From Myxococcales bacterium (GTDB taxonomy: Bacteria > Myxococcota_A > Bradymonadia > Bradymonadales > Bradymonadaceae): a stretch of DNA of 32,452 nt. Numbering within the stretch: the stretch's first letter is position 1; each line of letters opens with the position of its first letter. This document shows, in pieces, positions 15,819-24,392 of this stretch. Below the pieces are notes generated by a model that saw only the letters and a list, made by a program, of their open reading frames with translations, did not search any database and was not told the origin of the DNA. The DNA lies in assembly GCA_007119175.1 (NCBI GenBank), contig SKQC01000434.1, forward strand, positions 1 to 32,452, written 5' to 3'. A program made the translations under genes and the position numbers.

Positions 15819-17804
15819 ATGGAAAGTCTACCAGAGATCGGCGATGTCGTTGACGGGACCTACAAATTAGTCGGTCTCCTCGGCAAGGGAGGCTTCGGCG
15901 CGGTGTATCGGGCACGACAGATCAATATGGATCGCGATGTGGCCCTCAAATTGCTCATCGCCAGCGGTCCGAAGTTCACCGAGATGGTCAAGCGCTTTCG
16001 CCGTGAAGTCATGGCGATTCGCAATCTGACCCACCCCAATACGGTGCGGATCTACGATTTTCACGACGATCCCGAAGGGCATCTCTACTATACTATGGAG
16101 GCCCTCAACGGGGTGACCCTCAAGCAGGAAGTGCGCAGCCAGGGGCCGCTGTCTCCGCGTCGGATGCGCCACGTTCTCATTCAGGTCCTCAAGAGTCTGT
16201 CTGAAGCCCATTCGCTCAAGATCGTTCACCGCGATCTAAAGCCCTCCAATATCATGCTCGTCGATATGCATGGCGAGACGGATTTCGTCAAAGTACTCGA
16301 TTTCGGAATCGCCAAGCTTTTGCAGGATGGTGGCGATCAAGATCATCTCGAAGAGCTGACGTCGGCCGGCGTGTTGGTGGGAACATTAAAATATATGGCG
16401 CCGGAGCAGATCTCCGGGGGATCTGAAAAACTCGGTCCCTTTACCGACCTGTATGCTCTGGGGCTGATCGCCGTGGAGATGTTGAGTGGTGAGAGCATAT
16501 ATTCCGGCTCCGGGCGCTGGGAGGTACTCCGACAGCAGGTCAGCGACGAGCCGGTCACCATTCCGGAGCCGGTCCGCGCCTCGTCGATCGGGCCAATTTT
16601 GGAGAAATGCCTCGAAAAAGATCAGAGCTTGAGGTTTTCGACGGCCCAGCAGGTCATCGATGCCTTAAATTCAGTAGATTCGCGGCGGATCGAGGACCAG
16701 CCGCTATACGTCAGTGACGGCGACGGCGGCTGGGTGCCTCGGGCAGGCGGGGTGCCTCGCTCACATTCCGGGGCCTACGACACCGGACAGGTCGAGGATT
16801 TTGAAGACCTGGATACGGTCGTGGTCGATGGCGCCCTTGGTGACGATGACCCGACGGAGGTCACCCCACGACCGGTACATCACGACGACCCGAGCGCCAG
16901 CGCTCATCGTCGCGACTCGCAGCCCGGCGCAGCCGCTCCCGTATCAGCCGGCGCGGGCTCACAGCTTGAACCGGTCCTGGAGTCCGGAGCTCATACCGGT
17001 GTCGACGCCGACTCTCACAGACCGGAGACCGGAGAGACGGCCGGCGATTCCGATCTCTATCCCAAATTGCAAGCCAATCGCCTCCGTCGAAGCACTGTGG
17101 TGAGTCAGACTGACGACGAGGAGTCAAAGAAATGGGTCCCGCTGGCAGTGGGGTTGGTGCTATTTTTGAGCCTTGGCGGAGTCGGAACCTGGGTTTATCT
17201 GGACGCTGAGAACGGTGAATCACAGACGGCGGTTGCTGACGAGGAAATCGCGGAGCCCGAGGCCGACCACAGCGTCGACGAGGAGCTAGCTGCGGGCCAG
17301 GAGGAGTTAGGCGATGAGGTCGAAGAGGATATCGAGGACCACATCGTGAACGTCACTGTCGAAGATGAAGATGTGCGTGCCGAAATTTATATCGACGATG
17401 AATTCCAGGGCCGCACTCCTTATTCGCTCAAGCTTTCCGAGGGTGAGTCGGCACTTCTTCGCTTGGAGGCTGACAACCACGAGCCGTTGGAGACCGAGAT
17501 CGACGGACAGACGCCGGCGGAGTTTGGTGTCGAGTTGCAGCCCATCGAAGAGGCGGACGACGACGAGGCCGACGTCGTCGCCGGGCGCGGTCAGTCGGAC
17601 TCGGATTCCTCGGCACCTTCCGGAACTGGCTCCGGCGATCGGGGACAGCGCGAGGAGGCGTCGGCATCCGAAGCGGAAGAAGCCGAGGAGGAAGCAGAAA
17701 GGGAGGAAGACTCCGATTCAGCCTCTGACTGGGTCGACATTCAACGCTCTGAGGAACGCGAGACCGAAGAGCGGCGCGAGCGTGAAGTGCCGATCTTTGA
17801 TTGA
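15819..17804 (+). CDS. Transmembrane Ser/Thr kinase with external PEGA domain
   Basis: A 661-residue Hanks-type kinase. The kinase domain spans ~8-285: GKGGFG (22-27), VALK with Lys44, HRDLKPSN with H137 and D139, LDFGIAK and YMAPEQI. A Ser/Pro/Asp-rich juxtamembrane region follows, then one membrane segment (~438-460, WVPLAVGLVLFLSLGGVGTW). Outside the membrane lie an acidic stretch, a PEGA domain (~507-575: AEIYIDDEFQGRTPYSLKL) and a Glu/Ser-rich tail. The architecture suggests PEGA reads an envelope signal and the kinase signals inside. It differs from the kinase at 12572, which ends at its membrane anchor. AGGAAA lies 11 bases before the ATG, a weak site. The 3' end stops 6 bp before the convergent gene. 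Confidence 0.94.
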   Translation: MESLPEIGDVVDGTYKLVGLLGKGGFGAVYRARQINMDRDVALKLLIASGPKFTEMVKRFRREVMAIRNLTHPNTVRIYDFHDDPEGHLYYTMEALNGVTLKQEVRSQGPLSPRRMRHVLIQVLKSLSEAHSLKIVHRDLKPSNIMLVDMHGETDFVKVLDFGIAKLLQDGGDQDHLEELTSAGVLVGTLKYMAPEQISGGSEKLGPFTDLYALGLIAVEMLSGESIYSGSGRWEVLRQQVSDEPVTIPEPVRASSIGPILEKCLEKDQSLRFSTAQQVIDALNSVDSRRIEDQPLYVSDGDGGWVPRAGGVPRSHSGAYDTGQVEDFEDLDTVVVDGALGDDDPTEVTPRPVHHDDPSASAHRRDSQPGAAAPVSAGAGSQLEPVLESGAHTGVDADSHRPETGETAGDSDLYPKLQANRLRRSTVVSQTDDEESKKWVPLAVGLVLFLSLGGVGTWVYLDAENGESQTAVADEEIAEPEADHSVDEELAAGQEELGDEVEEDIEDHIVNVTVEDEDVRAEIYIDDEFQGRTPYSLKLSEGESALLRLEADNHEPLETEIDGQTPAEFGVELQPIEEADDDEADVVAGRGQSDSDSSAPSGTGSGDRGQREEASASEAEEAEEEAEREEDSDSASDWVDIQRSEERETEERREREVPIFD

Positions 17805-17810
17805 GCCACT

Positions 17811-20009
17811 TCAAAATTGATAGACGTCCAGAATATTGGCGTAATCGTCTGTCCAGGCATCTATCCGTGAATCTCGGGGGACTTTTTCCCACCTGTCGTC
17901 GTCGGCCAGGTCGCCGAGCGCCTGCTCGGAGTGGGCGATGAGTACCCATCGTGAGGAATCGACGAAGAAGTCGTACAACGGATCGTCATCATCGACGACA
18001 TGTTGTTGGACTCGACGGGCCAATCCCAGGTCGTCGGCGGCCGCCAGCAGCGGTGGTGCCAAATCCAGATAGGGGCTCGAGATATGAATCGCCAAAAATC
18101 CGTCCGGCCGAAGCCGGCGCATATAAGTGGCGATGGCCTCCCGGGTCAGCAGGTGAACCGGAATGGCCGCAGAACTATAGGCGTCGAGGACGATCAGCTC
18201 GTAGTATTTCTCGTCGACCTCCCCAATGAGCAGGCGCCCGTCACCGAGGTGGATGTGGCAGTCACCGGGACAGTCGTCGACATAGGTAAATAAATGCCGG
18301 TTGGTGGCGATCTCTTCTACGGCGGGATCGATCTCGAAGATGTCCACCTCTTGGCCCGGCCGGGCGTAGGTGACGGCGGCTCCCGTGCCCAGGCCAACCA
18401 GAGCGATCGGATGGCGCACCGGTCGGTGGTCGAGATGGTCGAAGACCTGTCCCAGTGGTCCCGTAAAATAATAATAATTGAGCGGAAATTGGCGAAATTC
18501 CTCGTCGCGAGCCTGGGCGCCGTGGACGGTTCGTCCGTGGTATAGAACGTGGTGAAACCCCGACGTGCTGCGCTTTACCTGATGGGTGCCAAAGAAGCTG
18601 CGCTCGGCGTAAATTTCATTCGCTTCCGGGCGCAGCTCGCCGGCGGCGACGACTGCCACCAGGGCGGCGATGAGTAGCGGCGCCCAATGTCGCGCCCGGG
18701 CGATGACGAATACGGCAGCGCCGACGGTGGCAAGGGCGACGATGCCCATTGGCACCAGGGCTTTTGTCTCTGGCGGAGCGCCGTCGAGAACGTCGTAGAT
18801 TATGACCGCGGCGGCGCCGACCAGGCTCAAAATCATGGCCCACCGAAACGAGCGGCGCCCGTAGGCCGCCGTCGGCACCACCAGGGCGGCGGCCACCAGG
18901 ATGACCGGGTATTCAACGATGCGATCGAAGAGAGCCGGCGCCGCCAGGGCGTTGAATGCCCCGCCCAGAACACCGCCCACGGCGAGCCATAGATAAAATT
19001 CGGTCAGGTCTCGGGTATGAGGCCGGTCGGCGGCCAGAAGACCGTGAAAGACCATGCAGAAGACGAATAATGCCGCAAAATGTACGGCCGTCACCGCCCA
19101 CAGTGGATCCGTGGCGTCGGTCCACAACAACAGCGATGCGGCGGCCAGAAGGGGGGCAAAAAGCACCAACCACCAGTGGTGGGGAATCGGGTTTTGACGA
19201 GAAAAAACGGCGATAAATGACAGCATATATATCGCCAGTGGCGGGATCCACAAAAGGGGGACCGGGGCGATATCGGTGGTGATGAAGGTGGTGACGCTGA
19301 GCATCATGCTCGACGGGATAAATGCCCATAAAATCCAGCGTCCGCGGCGACGCCACGACAGGCGTATACCACTGGCAGGAGGGCTTTTTTGAGGCGATTT
19401 TGAGGGCTCAGGCGGTGGTGATCTCCAGAGCAGAGCAGCACATATCGCCACGGCGGCACAGAGCACCAGATAGGCGATCATCCACAGGATCGACTGTGCC
19501 TGTAGTCCGATGCGCGGTTCGATAACGAAGGGATAGCCCAACAGGGCCAGGACGCTTCCCGCGTTGCTGGCGGCGTAGAGGTGATAGGGGTCGGCGGCCT
19601 GCGGGTGATCGAGGGTGGAAAACCACTTTTGCAATAGCGGGGCGCTCGTAGAGACCACGAAAAAGGGCCACCCCACGCCGACAAAGAGGGTGATCAACAG
19701 CCAGCCCGTCGGCGCGTCGAGGACCGCCGTATCACCCGGGGCTTCAAAGGCCACGGGCAAAAAGGCGAGTCCCACCAGCATGATGATCAAATGCACGATG
19801 GCCTGCCGGCGCGTACCGAGCCATCGCGTCGTCAGATGGGCGTAGAGATAACCGCCGAGGAGCAGGGCCTGAAAAAATACCATCGCCGTATTCCAGACCG
19901 CCGGCGTGCCGCCGAGCACGGGCTGGATCATCTTGGCCACCATCGGCTGGACGACGAATAGTAGCGCCGAGCTGACCAGCAATGTGACGGCGTATAAAAG
20001 GTAATGCAT
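17811..20009 (-). CDS. Polytopic membrane protein fused to spermidine-synthase-like domain
   Basis: A 732-residue two-part protein. Residues ~1-450 are strongly hydrophobic with a dozen or so membrane segments, in the style of MFS-related 'fused MFS/spermidine synthase' proteins (QPMVAKMIQPVLGGTPAVWN near the N-terminus). The C-terminal ~250 residues form a Rossmann-type methyltransferase/spermidine-synthase fold: LVGLGTGAAVTYARPGQ near 537-552, the acidic strand end IFEIDP, and LDAYSSAAIPVHLLT. Family members are annotated as polyamine aminopropyltransferase-like, but activity is rarely shown. ATG 20009 is preceded by a short AGGG. It has its own promoter region and no operon partners here. 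What it transports or modifies is unknown. Confidence 0.88.
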   Translation of the reverse strand: MHYLLYAVTLLVSSALLFVVQPMVAKMIQPVLGGTPAVWNTAMVFFQALLLGGYLYAHLTTRWLGTRRQAIVHLIIMLVGLAFLPVAFEAPGDTAVLDAPTGWLLITLFVGVGWPFFVVSTSAPLLQKWFSTLDHPQAADPYHLYAASNAGSVLALLGYPFVIEPRIGLQAQSILWMIAYLVLCAAVAICAALLWRSPPPEPSKSPQKSPPASGIRLSWRRRGRWILWAFIPSSMMLSVTTFITTDIAPVPLLWIPPLAIYMLSFIAVFSRQNPIPHHWWLVLFAPLLAAASLLLWTDATDPLWAVTAVHFAALFVFCMVFHGLLAADRPHTRDLTEFYLWLAVGGVLGGAFNALAAPALFDRIVEYPVILVAAALVVPTAAYGRRSFRWAMILSLVGAAAVIIYDVLDGAPPETKALVPMGIVALATVGAAVFVIARARHWAPLLIAALVAVVAAGELRPEANEIYAERSFFGTHQVKRSTSGFHHVLYHGRTVHGAQARDEEFRQFPLNYYYFTGPLGQVFDHLDHRPVRHPIALVGLGTGAAVTYARPGQEVDIFEIDPAVEEIATNRHLFTYVDDCPGDCHIHLGDGRLLIGEVDEKYYELIVLDAYSSAAIPVHLLTREAIATYMRRLRPDGFLAIHISSPYLDLAPPLLAAADDLGLARRVQQHVVDDDDPLYDFFVDSSRWVLIAHSEQALGDLADDDRWEKVPRDSRIDAWTDDYANILDVYQF

Positions 20010-20050
20010 TCAACCCTAACGTCAGTACATAGGTGATCACTTTAGCCTGG

Positions 20051-20079
20051 ATTATTCATGACGCGTCATAACGAGGCAA
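20051..20079 (-). promoter_or_regulatory. Promoter with central palindrome for the fused membrane protein
   Basis: On the minus strand TTGCCT (20079-20074) is 17 bases from AATAAT (20056-20051), 4/6 and 5/6 matches to consensus. The spacer contains the perfect 12-bp palindrome ATGACGCGTCAT (20058-20069), well placed for a repressor. The predicted start site lies ~35 bp before ATG 20009. Confidence 0.45.
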
Positions 20080-20185
20080 AATCAGCGTCAAAAGCCCAAA
20101 ATTGAGCCCCGCAGGCGATGCGCAGCATCGTCGAGGAGTGAAATGAAGGGATTTTGGGGCCGAGTGCCGCTTTTTAGCGCGAAGC

Positions 20186-20260
20186 GGATGGGGCACCGGA
20201 GGCCACTGAAGTTCCATCGAAGGCTTCGATGGTGATCTGGCGGTCCCCGGTGCCCCATCC
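20186..20260. repeat. Large nested hairpin element
   Basis: Outer arms GGATGGGGCACCGG (20186-20199) and CCGGTGCCCCATCC (20247-20260) are perfectly complementary over 14 bp. Between them a second perfect hairpin, CCATCGAAG-g-CTTCGATGG, gives a two-tier structure of 75 bases. No long T tract follows on either strand, so it is not a standard terminator. It resembles a REP/BIME-type element in size and symmetry. It separates two minus-strand genes. Confidence 0.6.
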
Positions 20261-20340
20261 GACCGCTCCCAGATGACGGTCGAGGCCACCTTCCTCAATC
20301 GGGTCAAGCACCTCGCTTGCCAGGCACCGACAGAGTCGGA

Positions 20341-20880
20341 TCAATGGTGTTCGCTCAGGATTTCGGAGACCGTGGAGAGCTCGGATTGCGAGGACGGTCC
20401 GAAGCGCAGAAAATGGTCGCCGGCGTCCAATTCGAGGGTGTGTTGCGTGATGATCTCCGGACATTCGTCGACTGTCTGTGTATCGATACTCAGCTCATCT
20501 CCGTCGGCGTCGAATATAGCGACCGGCATATCGCTGCTGGTAAATAGGCCGTAGGTGTCGCCGTCGTCGATATTATAGCCGATATAACCCTCGTAGTGAT
20601 CCGGCTCTTCGCCGCTCTCGGGAAGGTTGACCCGATAGTGGGTGTGTGTCCCGGCGATATTCTCGTCCACATCGTCCCGTTCGGCGCTGGCGTCGCGGTC
20701 GAGGGGAATGTCTTCCCGGGCGTGCAGGCATGCCTCCTCGAGGGCTGTCATCCCCGGCGCATCATTATTATTATTCGGGTCGTTTTCCTCGCCGTTGTCG
20801 TCGTCGCCACAGGCGCTCAGAGAGCCGAGGGCGAGTGCAATAGCGAAGAGATAGGCGAGACGTTTTGTCTGTTGAGTCAT
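20341..20880 (-). CDS. Small hypothetical lipoprotein downstream of the Fur-family gene
   Basis: A 179-residue lipoprotein; the signal peptide ends in LSAC with C24, followed by an acidic/Asn-rich spacer (GDDDNGEENDPNNNND). The remainder has beta-like alternation, and THTHYRVNLPE, DHYEGYIGYNIDDG and DGDELSIDTQ suggest a small jelly-roll or PPC-like fold; I do not recognise the family. A His pair and many acidic residues could bind metal, but this is speculation. It starts 54 bp after the Fur-family stop on the same strand, with only a weak ribosome site (GGA), so it is probably co-transcribed with that regulator and part of the same metal-related module as the divergent receptor. Confidence 0.75.
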   Translation of the reverse strand: MTQQTKRLAYLFAIALALGSLSACGDDDNGEENDPNNNNDAPGMTALEEACLHAREDIPLDRDASAERDDVDENIAGTHTHYRVNLPESGEEPDHYEGYIGYNIDDGDTYGLFTSSDMPVAIFDADGDELSIDTQTVDECPEIITQHTLELDAGDHFLRFGPSSQSELSTVSEILSEHH

Positions 20881-20934
20881 CGGAGTCGGTCCGTTGAATA
20901 AATTTTTTGAGATAGCCGGGAGAGAAGTGCTCGC

Positions 20935-21369
20935 TTAAGCGCAATGTGCACAGCGGCCGCGGAGAAAGATCTCGTTGACCTCACCGACGGTCGGCGACGT
21001 TCGCTCGTCGTCGCCGAAGGTGATATCCACAGGTGCCAGGCAGGAAATCTCGCCGCAGTCGTCGCACATAAAATGCGGATGGTCCTCGTCGTGAGAGTCC
21101 TGTCCACGAAATTCGAAGCGCCAGATATGATCGCCCGGATCGAGACGGTGCAATAGACCATTGTCGGTCAGATCGCTTAAGTTCCGGTAGATCGTGGCCT
21201 GGTCGAAACCCTCCGGGACCAGCGCTTCAGCCAGATCGGCATGGCTCATCGGGACCGAGGCTCTCGCGAGGTGGGCGAGAACCGTGGCGCGCGAGCTCGT
21301 ACAGCGCAATCCGACGTCGCGGATCATCGCTTCCAGCTCCTTTTGGCTGTATTTGTCGTCGGTGGCCAT
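20935..21369 (-). CDS. Fur-family metalloregulator
   Basis: A 144-residue Fur/Zur/PerR-type repressor. The N-terminal winged helix has the recognition helix DQATIYRNLSDL (56-67). A metal site region HDEDHPHF (93-100) follows, and two CxxC motifs (C102-C105 and C140-C143) form the usual structural zinc site. ATG 21369 is chosen because GAGGAG lies 8 bases upstream; the frame stays open to 21513 but would then include the shared promoter region. It is divergent from a TonB-dependent receptor, with a candidate 5-5-5 operator between them, so it likely represses both sides when its metal is plentiful. The sequence alone does not decide between iron, zinc and peroxide; the His-rich partners make zinc or copper as likely as iron. 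Confidence 0.9.
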   Translation of the reverse strand: MATDDKYSQKELEAMIRDVGLRCTSSRATVLAHLARASVPMSHADLAEALVPEGFDQATIYRNLSDLTDNGLLHRLDPGDHIWRFEFRGQDSHDEDHPHFMCDDCGEISCLAPVDITFGDDERTSPTVGEVNEIFLRGRCAHCA

Positions 21370-21396
21370 TGCGTCTTCTCCTCGCGGCGGATGTCG

Positions 21397-21411
21397 TGCA
21401 ACTGACTTGCA
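21397..21411. promoter_or_regulatory. Candidate Fur-family operator
   Basis: TGCAACTGACTTGCA is a perfect 5-5-5 inverted repeat (TGCAA / TTGCA) resembling Fur boxes of the TGCAA-type seen in several proteobacteria. It is followed by AATAAGAAATAGCA, adding another half-site-like GCA. It lies 28 bp before the regulator start and ~100 bp before the receptor start, in the 143-bp divergent promoter region. Confidence 0.6.
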
Positions 21412-21512
21412 ATAAGAAATAGCATGCGCGAGCGTAGTAGTGCAATCAACTCGTGCGTGGTTATGCTGCCCGGAGCGAGTGAAACCAGACGTATTGCGAT
21501 GAAGTCGAGTCA

Positions 21513-23576
21513 ATGACGCACGATGTTATCAGTTTATCAATCAGGGCCGGGACGTTGGTGGTCGCCCTGGTGGCCGTGCAACTGACGTCGATGTCCGCGC
21601 ACGCCGACGACGGTGACGGCGAGGAGCAGGAGACGGGACTGGTCGTGGTAACCGCAGAGCCGACGGCCCGTGAGAATCCCTCGGATGCCGCGTTAAGTCG
21701 CCGCGAGATCGACGCCGTCGGCGCGCGAAGCGCCCAGGATATATTGCGAAGCTTGTCGGGAATCCAATTGTCGCAACACGGCAGTGAGGGCAAGGCGGCC
21801 CAATTTTTCCTTCGTGGATTCGACGCCGCCCACGGCACAGATCTGACGGTAAACGTCGATGGGTTGACGCTCAATGAGCCGTCCCACGTCCACGGCCATG
21901 GCTACGCCGATGTCGGGCTGGTGATCCCGGAGGCGATCAAAAGCGTCAGGCTTCGCAAGGGGCCATTCGATCTGGATCAGGGAAATCTATCGACCGCCGG
22001 TGATATTACCTACGAATTAGGTGTCCCCCAGGCGCTCAGAGGCACCGCGGTAGGCGTCGAGGGGGGCTTGCCGGGGAGGGGGCGGATCTGGACCTACGAC
22101 GCACCGGTCGACGGAAATGAGCGCGATGTGGTCGCCGGCGAGGTCGTCGCCGATCGAGGTCCCTTTGAAAACCGTCAGACTCGCCGCGCGGGGATTCTGG
22201 GGCAGAAGACGCTCGGCGACTGGAGATTGCGCGGCGGTGTGCAGGCCGCGGAGTTCGGATTACCGGGTGCCCTTCGCTACGACGATATTTCGGCGGGGCA
22301 TATCAGTCCCGACACAACCTATACGCCAGATACCACCGGCCGGACCGGTCAGATCTGGCTCGGCACAGTCCACGAGCGCAGCGACGATGATTGGTCGCAT
22401 CGAACATCACTCGATATGCGGGCCAGGCAATTTGACGGCAACGAAAATTTTACGGGCTATCTCTTCGATGAGGAGCATGGCGACGCAAGCCGGGAGTTTC
22501 AGCAGGGTGCGATGCTGGTCCTTTCCCACCGCACACAGCGCGTATTGAGCGATAATTGGAGCGGCGTGATCTACGCCGGCAGCTCGGTAGATGTCTTTCG
22601 CCAATTCGCCGATGCCGTCGATGAAACCGGTGTGGCATATGATAGAGACTGGGGCGGCCGGGCACTGCAGGGAGCGCTATATGTTGCGCCCGGACTCTCA
22701 GGGTTCGTCGGCGATCACCTCCAACTCGAGGGCGGAGTGCGCCTGGAGGGACTCTTTTTTGATTTTCGCGAGGATGAGCTTTTGGGCACAGAGCAGGGGC
22801 GCGAGGCGCTGGCCGTGGTGGCTCCGCGAATGAGAGCCAGAGTCTTCGTGGGCAATAATCTGGTCATCGTCGGTGCCGCCGGGCGCGGGTACCGCGGGCC
22901 GGAAGCGCGAGTCTTCGCCGGCGATGAATCGGCGCCGGCCGACACCGACCTTCGCCAACACCGCGGCGGAGAGCCGGCTGTCACCGCCATCGACGCCGCC
23001 GAATTGGGCATTATCGTCAATCCGAGTCAGTGGCTGGAACTATCCGCCGGCGCATTTGCCTATCTAGCCAGCGGCGAATACGTCTACGATCACGTTTCGC
23101 GCGTCGATGTCGACCTCGGCGCAACCCGGCGACTTGGAGCCGAGGCAGCCGCAGAGGTTGAGTTGAGCCAGCAGTACCGGATGCGCGGCCATCTCACTGT
23201 CGTGGACGCTCACTTTCGCGACAGCGGTGATGCCATTCCCTTCGCGCCGCCCGTAGAAGGTGGAATTACCGGTCTCGCAAGATGGTCGAATGGCCTCTTC
23301 AGCGGTGTCGAGTGGCGAGGCGTCGGCACTCGACCGCTTCCCTTTGGAGCCAAGGCGGCGCCCTGGGCACTGTGGAATGCCCATCTGGGCTGGGAGCGCG
23401 ACAATCTTCAAATTCGGCTCAACGTGGACAATTTGCTTGATACCTCTTGGGCCGAAGGCGTATATCACTACGCCTCTCATTTCGATCGCTCCCAACCGAT
23501 CTCGACGCTTCCCTCCGTCCATCAAGTCACAGGCCATCCGCGGATGTTTCGACTACAACTTTCCTATCGCTGGTAA
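21513..23576 (+). CDS. TonB-dependent outer-membrane receptor
   Basis: A 687-residue receptor for active import across the outer membrane. A signal peptide ends near SAHADDG, and a TonB-box-like segment follows (GLVVVTAEP, ~42-50). The plug domain contains SAQDILRSLSGIQLSQHG, FLRGFDAAHGTDL, VNVDGLTLNEPSHVHGHGYA and SVRLRKGPFD. The rest is a beta-barrel ending in aromatic FRLQLSYRW, as expected for outer-membrane insertion. The plug loop PSHVHGHGYAD is rich in His, but similar His/Gly wording is, as far as I recall, common in this receptor subgroup. ATG 21513 has only a weak ribosome site. The next gene starts 5 bp after the stop, and a Fur-family gene lies divergently upstream, so the cargo is probably a metal or metal chelate. 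Confidence 0.92.
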   Translation: MTHDVISLSIRAGTLVVALVAVQLTSMSAHADDGDGEEQETGLVVVTAEPTARENPSDAALSRREIDAVGARSAQDILRSLSGIQLSQHGSEGKAAQFFLRGFDAAHGTDLTVNVDGLTLNEPSHVHGHGYADVGLVIPEAIKSVRLRKGPFDLDQGNLSTAGDITYELGVPQALRGTAVGVEGGLPGRGRIWTYDAPVDGNERDVVAGEVVADRGPFENRQTRRAGILGQKTLGDWRLRGGVQAAEFGLPGALRYDDISAGHISPDTTYTPDTTGRTGQIWLGTVHERSDDDWSHRTSLDMRARQFDGNENFTGYLFDEEHGDASREFQQGAMLVLSHRTQRVLSDNWSGVIYAGSSVDVFRQFADAVDETGVAYDRDWGGRALQGALYVAPGLSGFVGDHLQLEGGVRLEGLFFDFREDELLGTEQGREALAVVAPRMRARVFVGNNLVIVGAAGRGYRGPEARVFAGDESAPADTDLRQHRGGEPAVTAIDAAELGIIVNPSQWLELSAGAFAYLASGEYVYDHVSRVDVDLGATRRLGAEAAAEVELSQQYRMRGHLTVVDAHFRDSGDAIPFAPPVEGGITGLARWSNGLFSGVEWRGVGTRPLPFGAKAAPWALWNAHLGWERDNLQIRLNVDNLLDTSWAEGVYHYASHFDRSQPISTLPSVHQVTGHPRMFRLQLSYRW

Positions 23577-23581
23577 GTGCC

Positions 23582-24385
23582 ATGAGAACAGCTTTAGTCT
23601 CGGTAATGGTCGCCTGCGTGGTCCTTGCAAGTGCCGGATGTGGTGGAGAAACCACGCAGGCCACGCGGGTCGATATGCCGGTTGGCGCCGACGGCACGGG
23701 CCTCGTCGAATTCGACACCGACGAGGGATATTCGGTGCAGCTTCACGCTGTCGATATGCGAGTTGAGCGCGTCGAGTTTACGGTCGGCGGTGAAGCTCAT
23801 AACGATGAACAGGCATGGCATCAGCAGTTGATGCGCCGGGTCGTCGGCGAAGCCCACGCCCACCCGAATCACTCCGCCGGCGGTGAGGTCGGCGGCGAGT
23901 TGCCCGGGCCGGTCGTTTTTCAGTGGCGTCCCGATGAATTTAAGGAGGTCGGCGCCGGCGATTTTTTGGAGGCCGATTACGCCGGTTATAACCTGGTTTT
24001 TCCAGAAGCGCCCGTCGATGAAAGCGACGGCGAGTCTCTAGCTGTGGAGCTGATGGCTCGCCTCGAGGGCGTGGCCGACAATGGCGAAAATGCCGTCGAA
24101 TTTTCGGTGGACGTCGATCTCGCCGATGCCTCGACAATCTTCGGTGGAGCACTATCGGGAGCTATCGCCGGCGATGACGTCGCCGCCGTAGGACTGCAGT
24201 TTTTGCCTTTCGACGAGTGGTCGGGACGATCGATCTTCGACGAAGTCGACTTCTCCGCTCTCAGCGTCGATGACGACGGAATCGCCCAGATTCCAGAAGG
24301 GAGCCTGGCATATATCCATATTCGGCTGGCCCTGACCTCTCACGAGCATTACGGAGGGCGTCTGCTGGAAGATGACGACTTATGA
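23582..24385 (+). CDS. His-rich lipoprotein partner of the TonB receptor
   Basis: A 267-residue lipoprotein; lipobox ASAGC with C20. Near residues 92-104 is the His-rich stretch GEAHAHPNHSAGG, a plausible metal-binding loop, with further His at HNDEQAWHQQ and at the C-terminus (SHEHYGG). The remainder is acidic and beta-rich (VELMARLEGVADNGE) and looks like the DUF-type lipoproteins that travel with TonB receptors, but I do not recognise the family. ATG 23582 is chosen because the signal peptide starts there and it lies 5 bp after the receptor stop; the longer frame from 23447 overlaps the receptor gene. Translational coupling to the receptor is likely. It may hand metal to or from the receptor at the outer membrane. 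Confidence 0.8.
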   Translation: MRTALVSVMVACVVLASAGCGGETTQATRVDMPVGADGTGLVEFDTDEGYSVQLHAVDMRVERVEFTVGGEAHNDEQAWHQQLMRRVVGEAHAHPNHSAGGEVGGELPGPVVFQWRPDEFKEVGAGDFLEADYAGYNLVFPEAPVDESDGESLAVELMARLEGVADNGENAVEFSVDVDLADASTIFGGALSGAIAGDDVAAVGLQFLPFDEWSGRSIFDEVDFSALSVDDDGIAQIPEGSLAYIHIRLALTSHEHYGGRLLEDDDL

Positions 24386-24392
24386 CTTATGG

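Larger units (their letters stand above)
20010..20340. other. 331-bp intergenic region rich in palindromes
   Basis: No supported coding sequence. From left to right on the plus strand it holds a minus-strand promoter with a 12-bp palindrome, a short hairpin CGATGC-gca-GCATCG around 20117-20131, and a long hairpin element at 20186-20260. The stretch between them has partial complementarity (gcccaaaat near 20094 with attttgggg near 20151). The last 80 bp before the lipoprotein stop look plain. Confidence 0.6.

Noticed and set aside
21370-21513. 48-residue N-terminal extension of the Fur-family regulator
   Set aside because: It would translate the shared divergent promoter region; ATG 21369 has a good GAGGAG site and the normal family length.
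21576-21586. Second copy of GTGCAACTGAC inside the receptor signal-peptide coding region
   Set aside because: Only one half of the palindrome is present and it encodes normal signal-peptide residues; probably chance.
23447-23581. Longer start of the His-rich lipoprotein overlapping the receptor gene
   Set aside because: The signal peptide and lipobox start at 23582; the extension is out of frame with, and overlaps, the receptor C-terminus.
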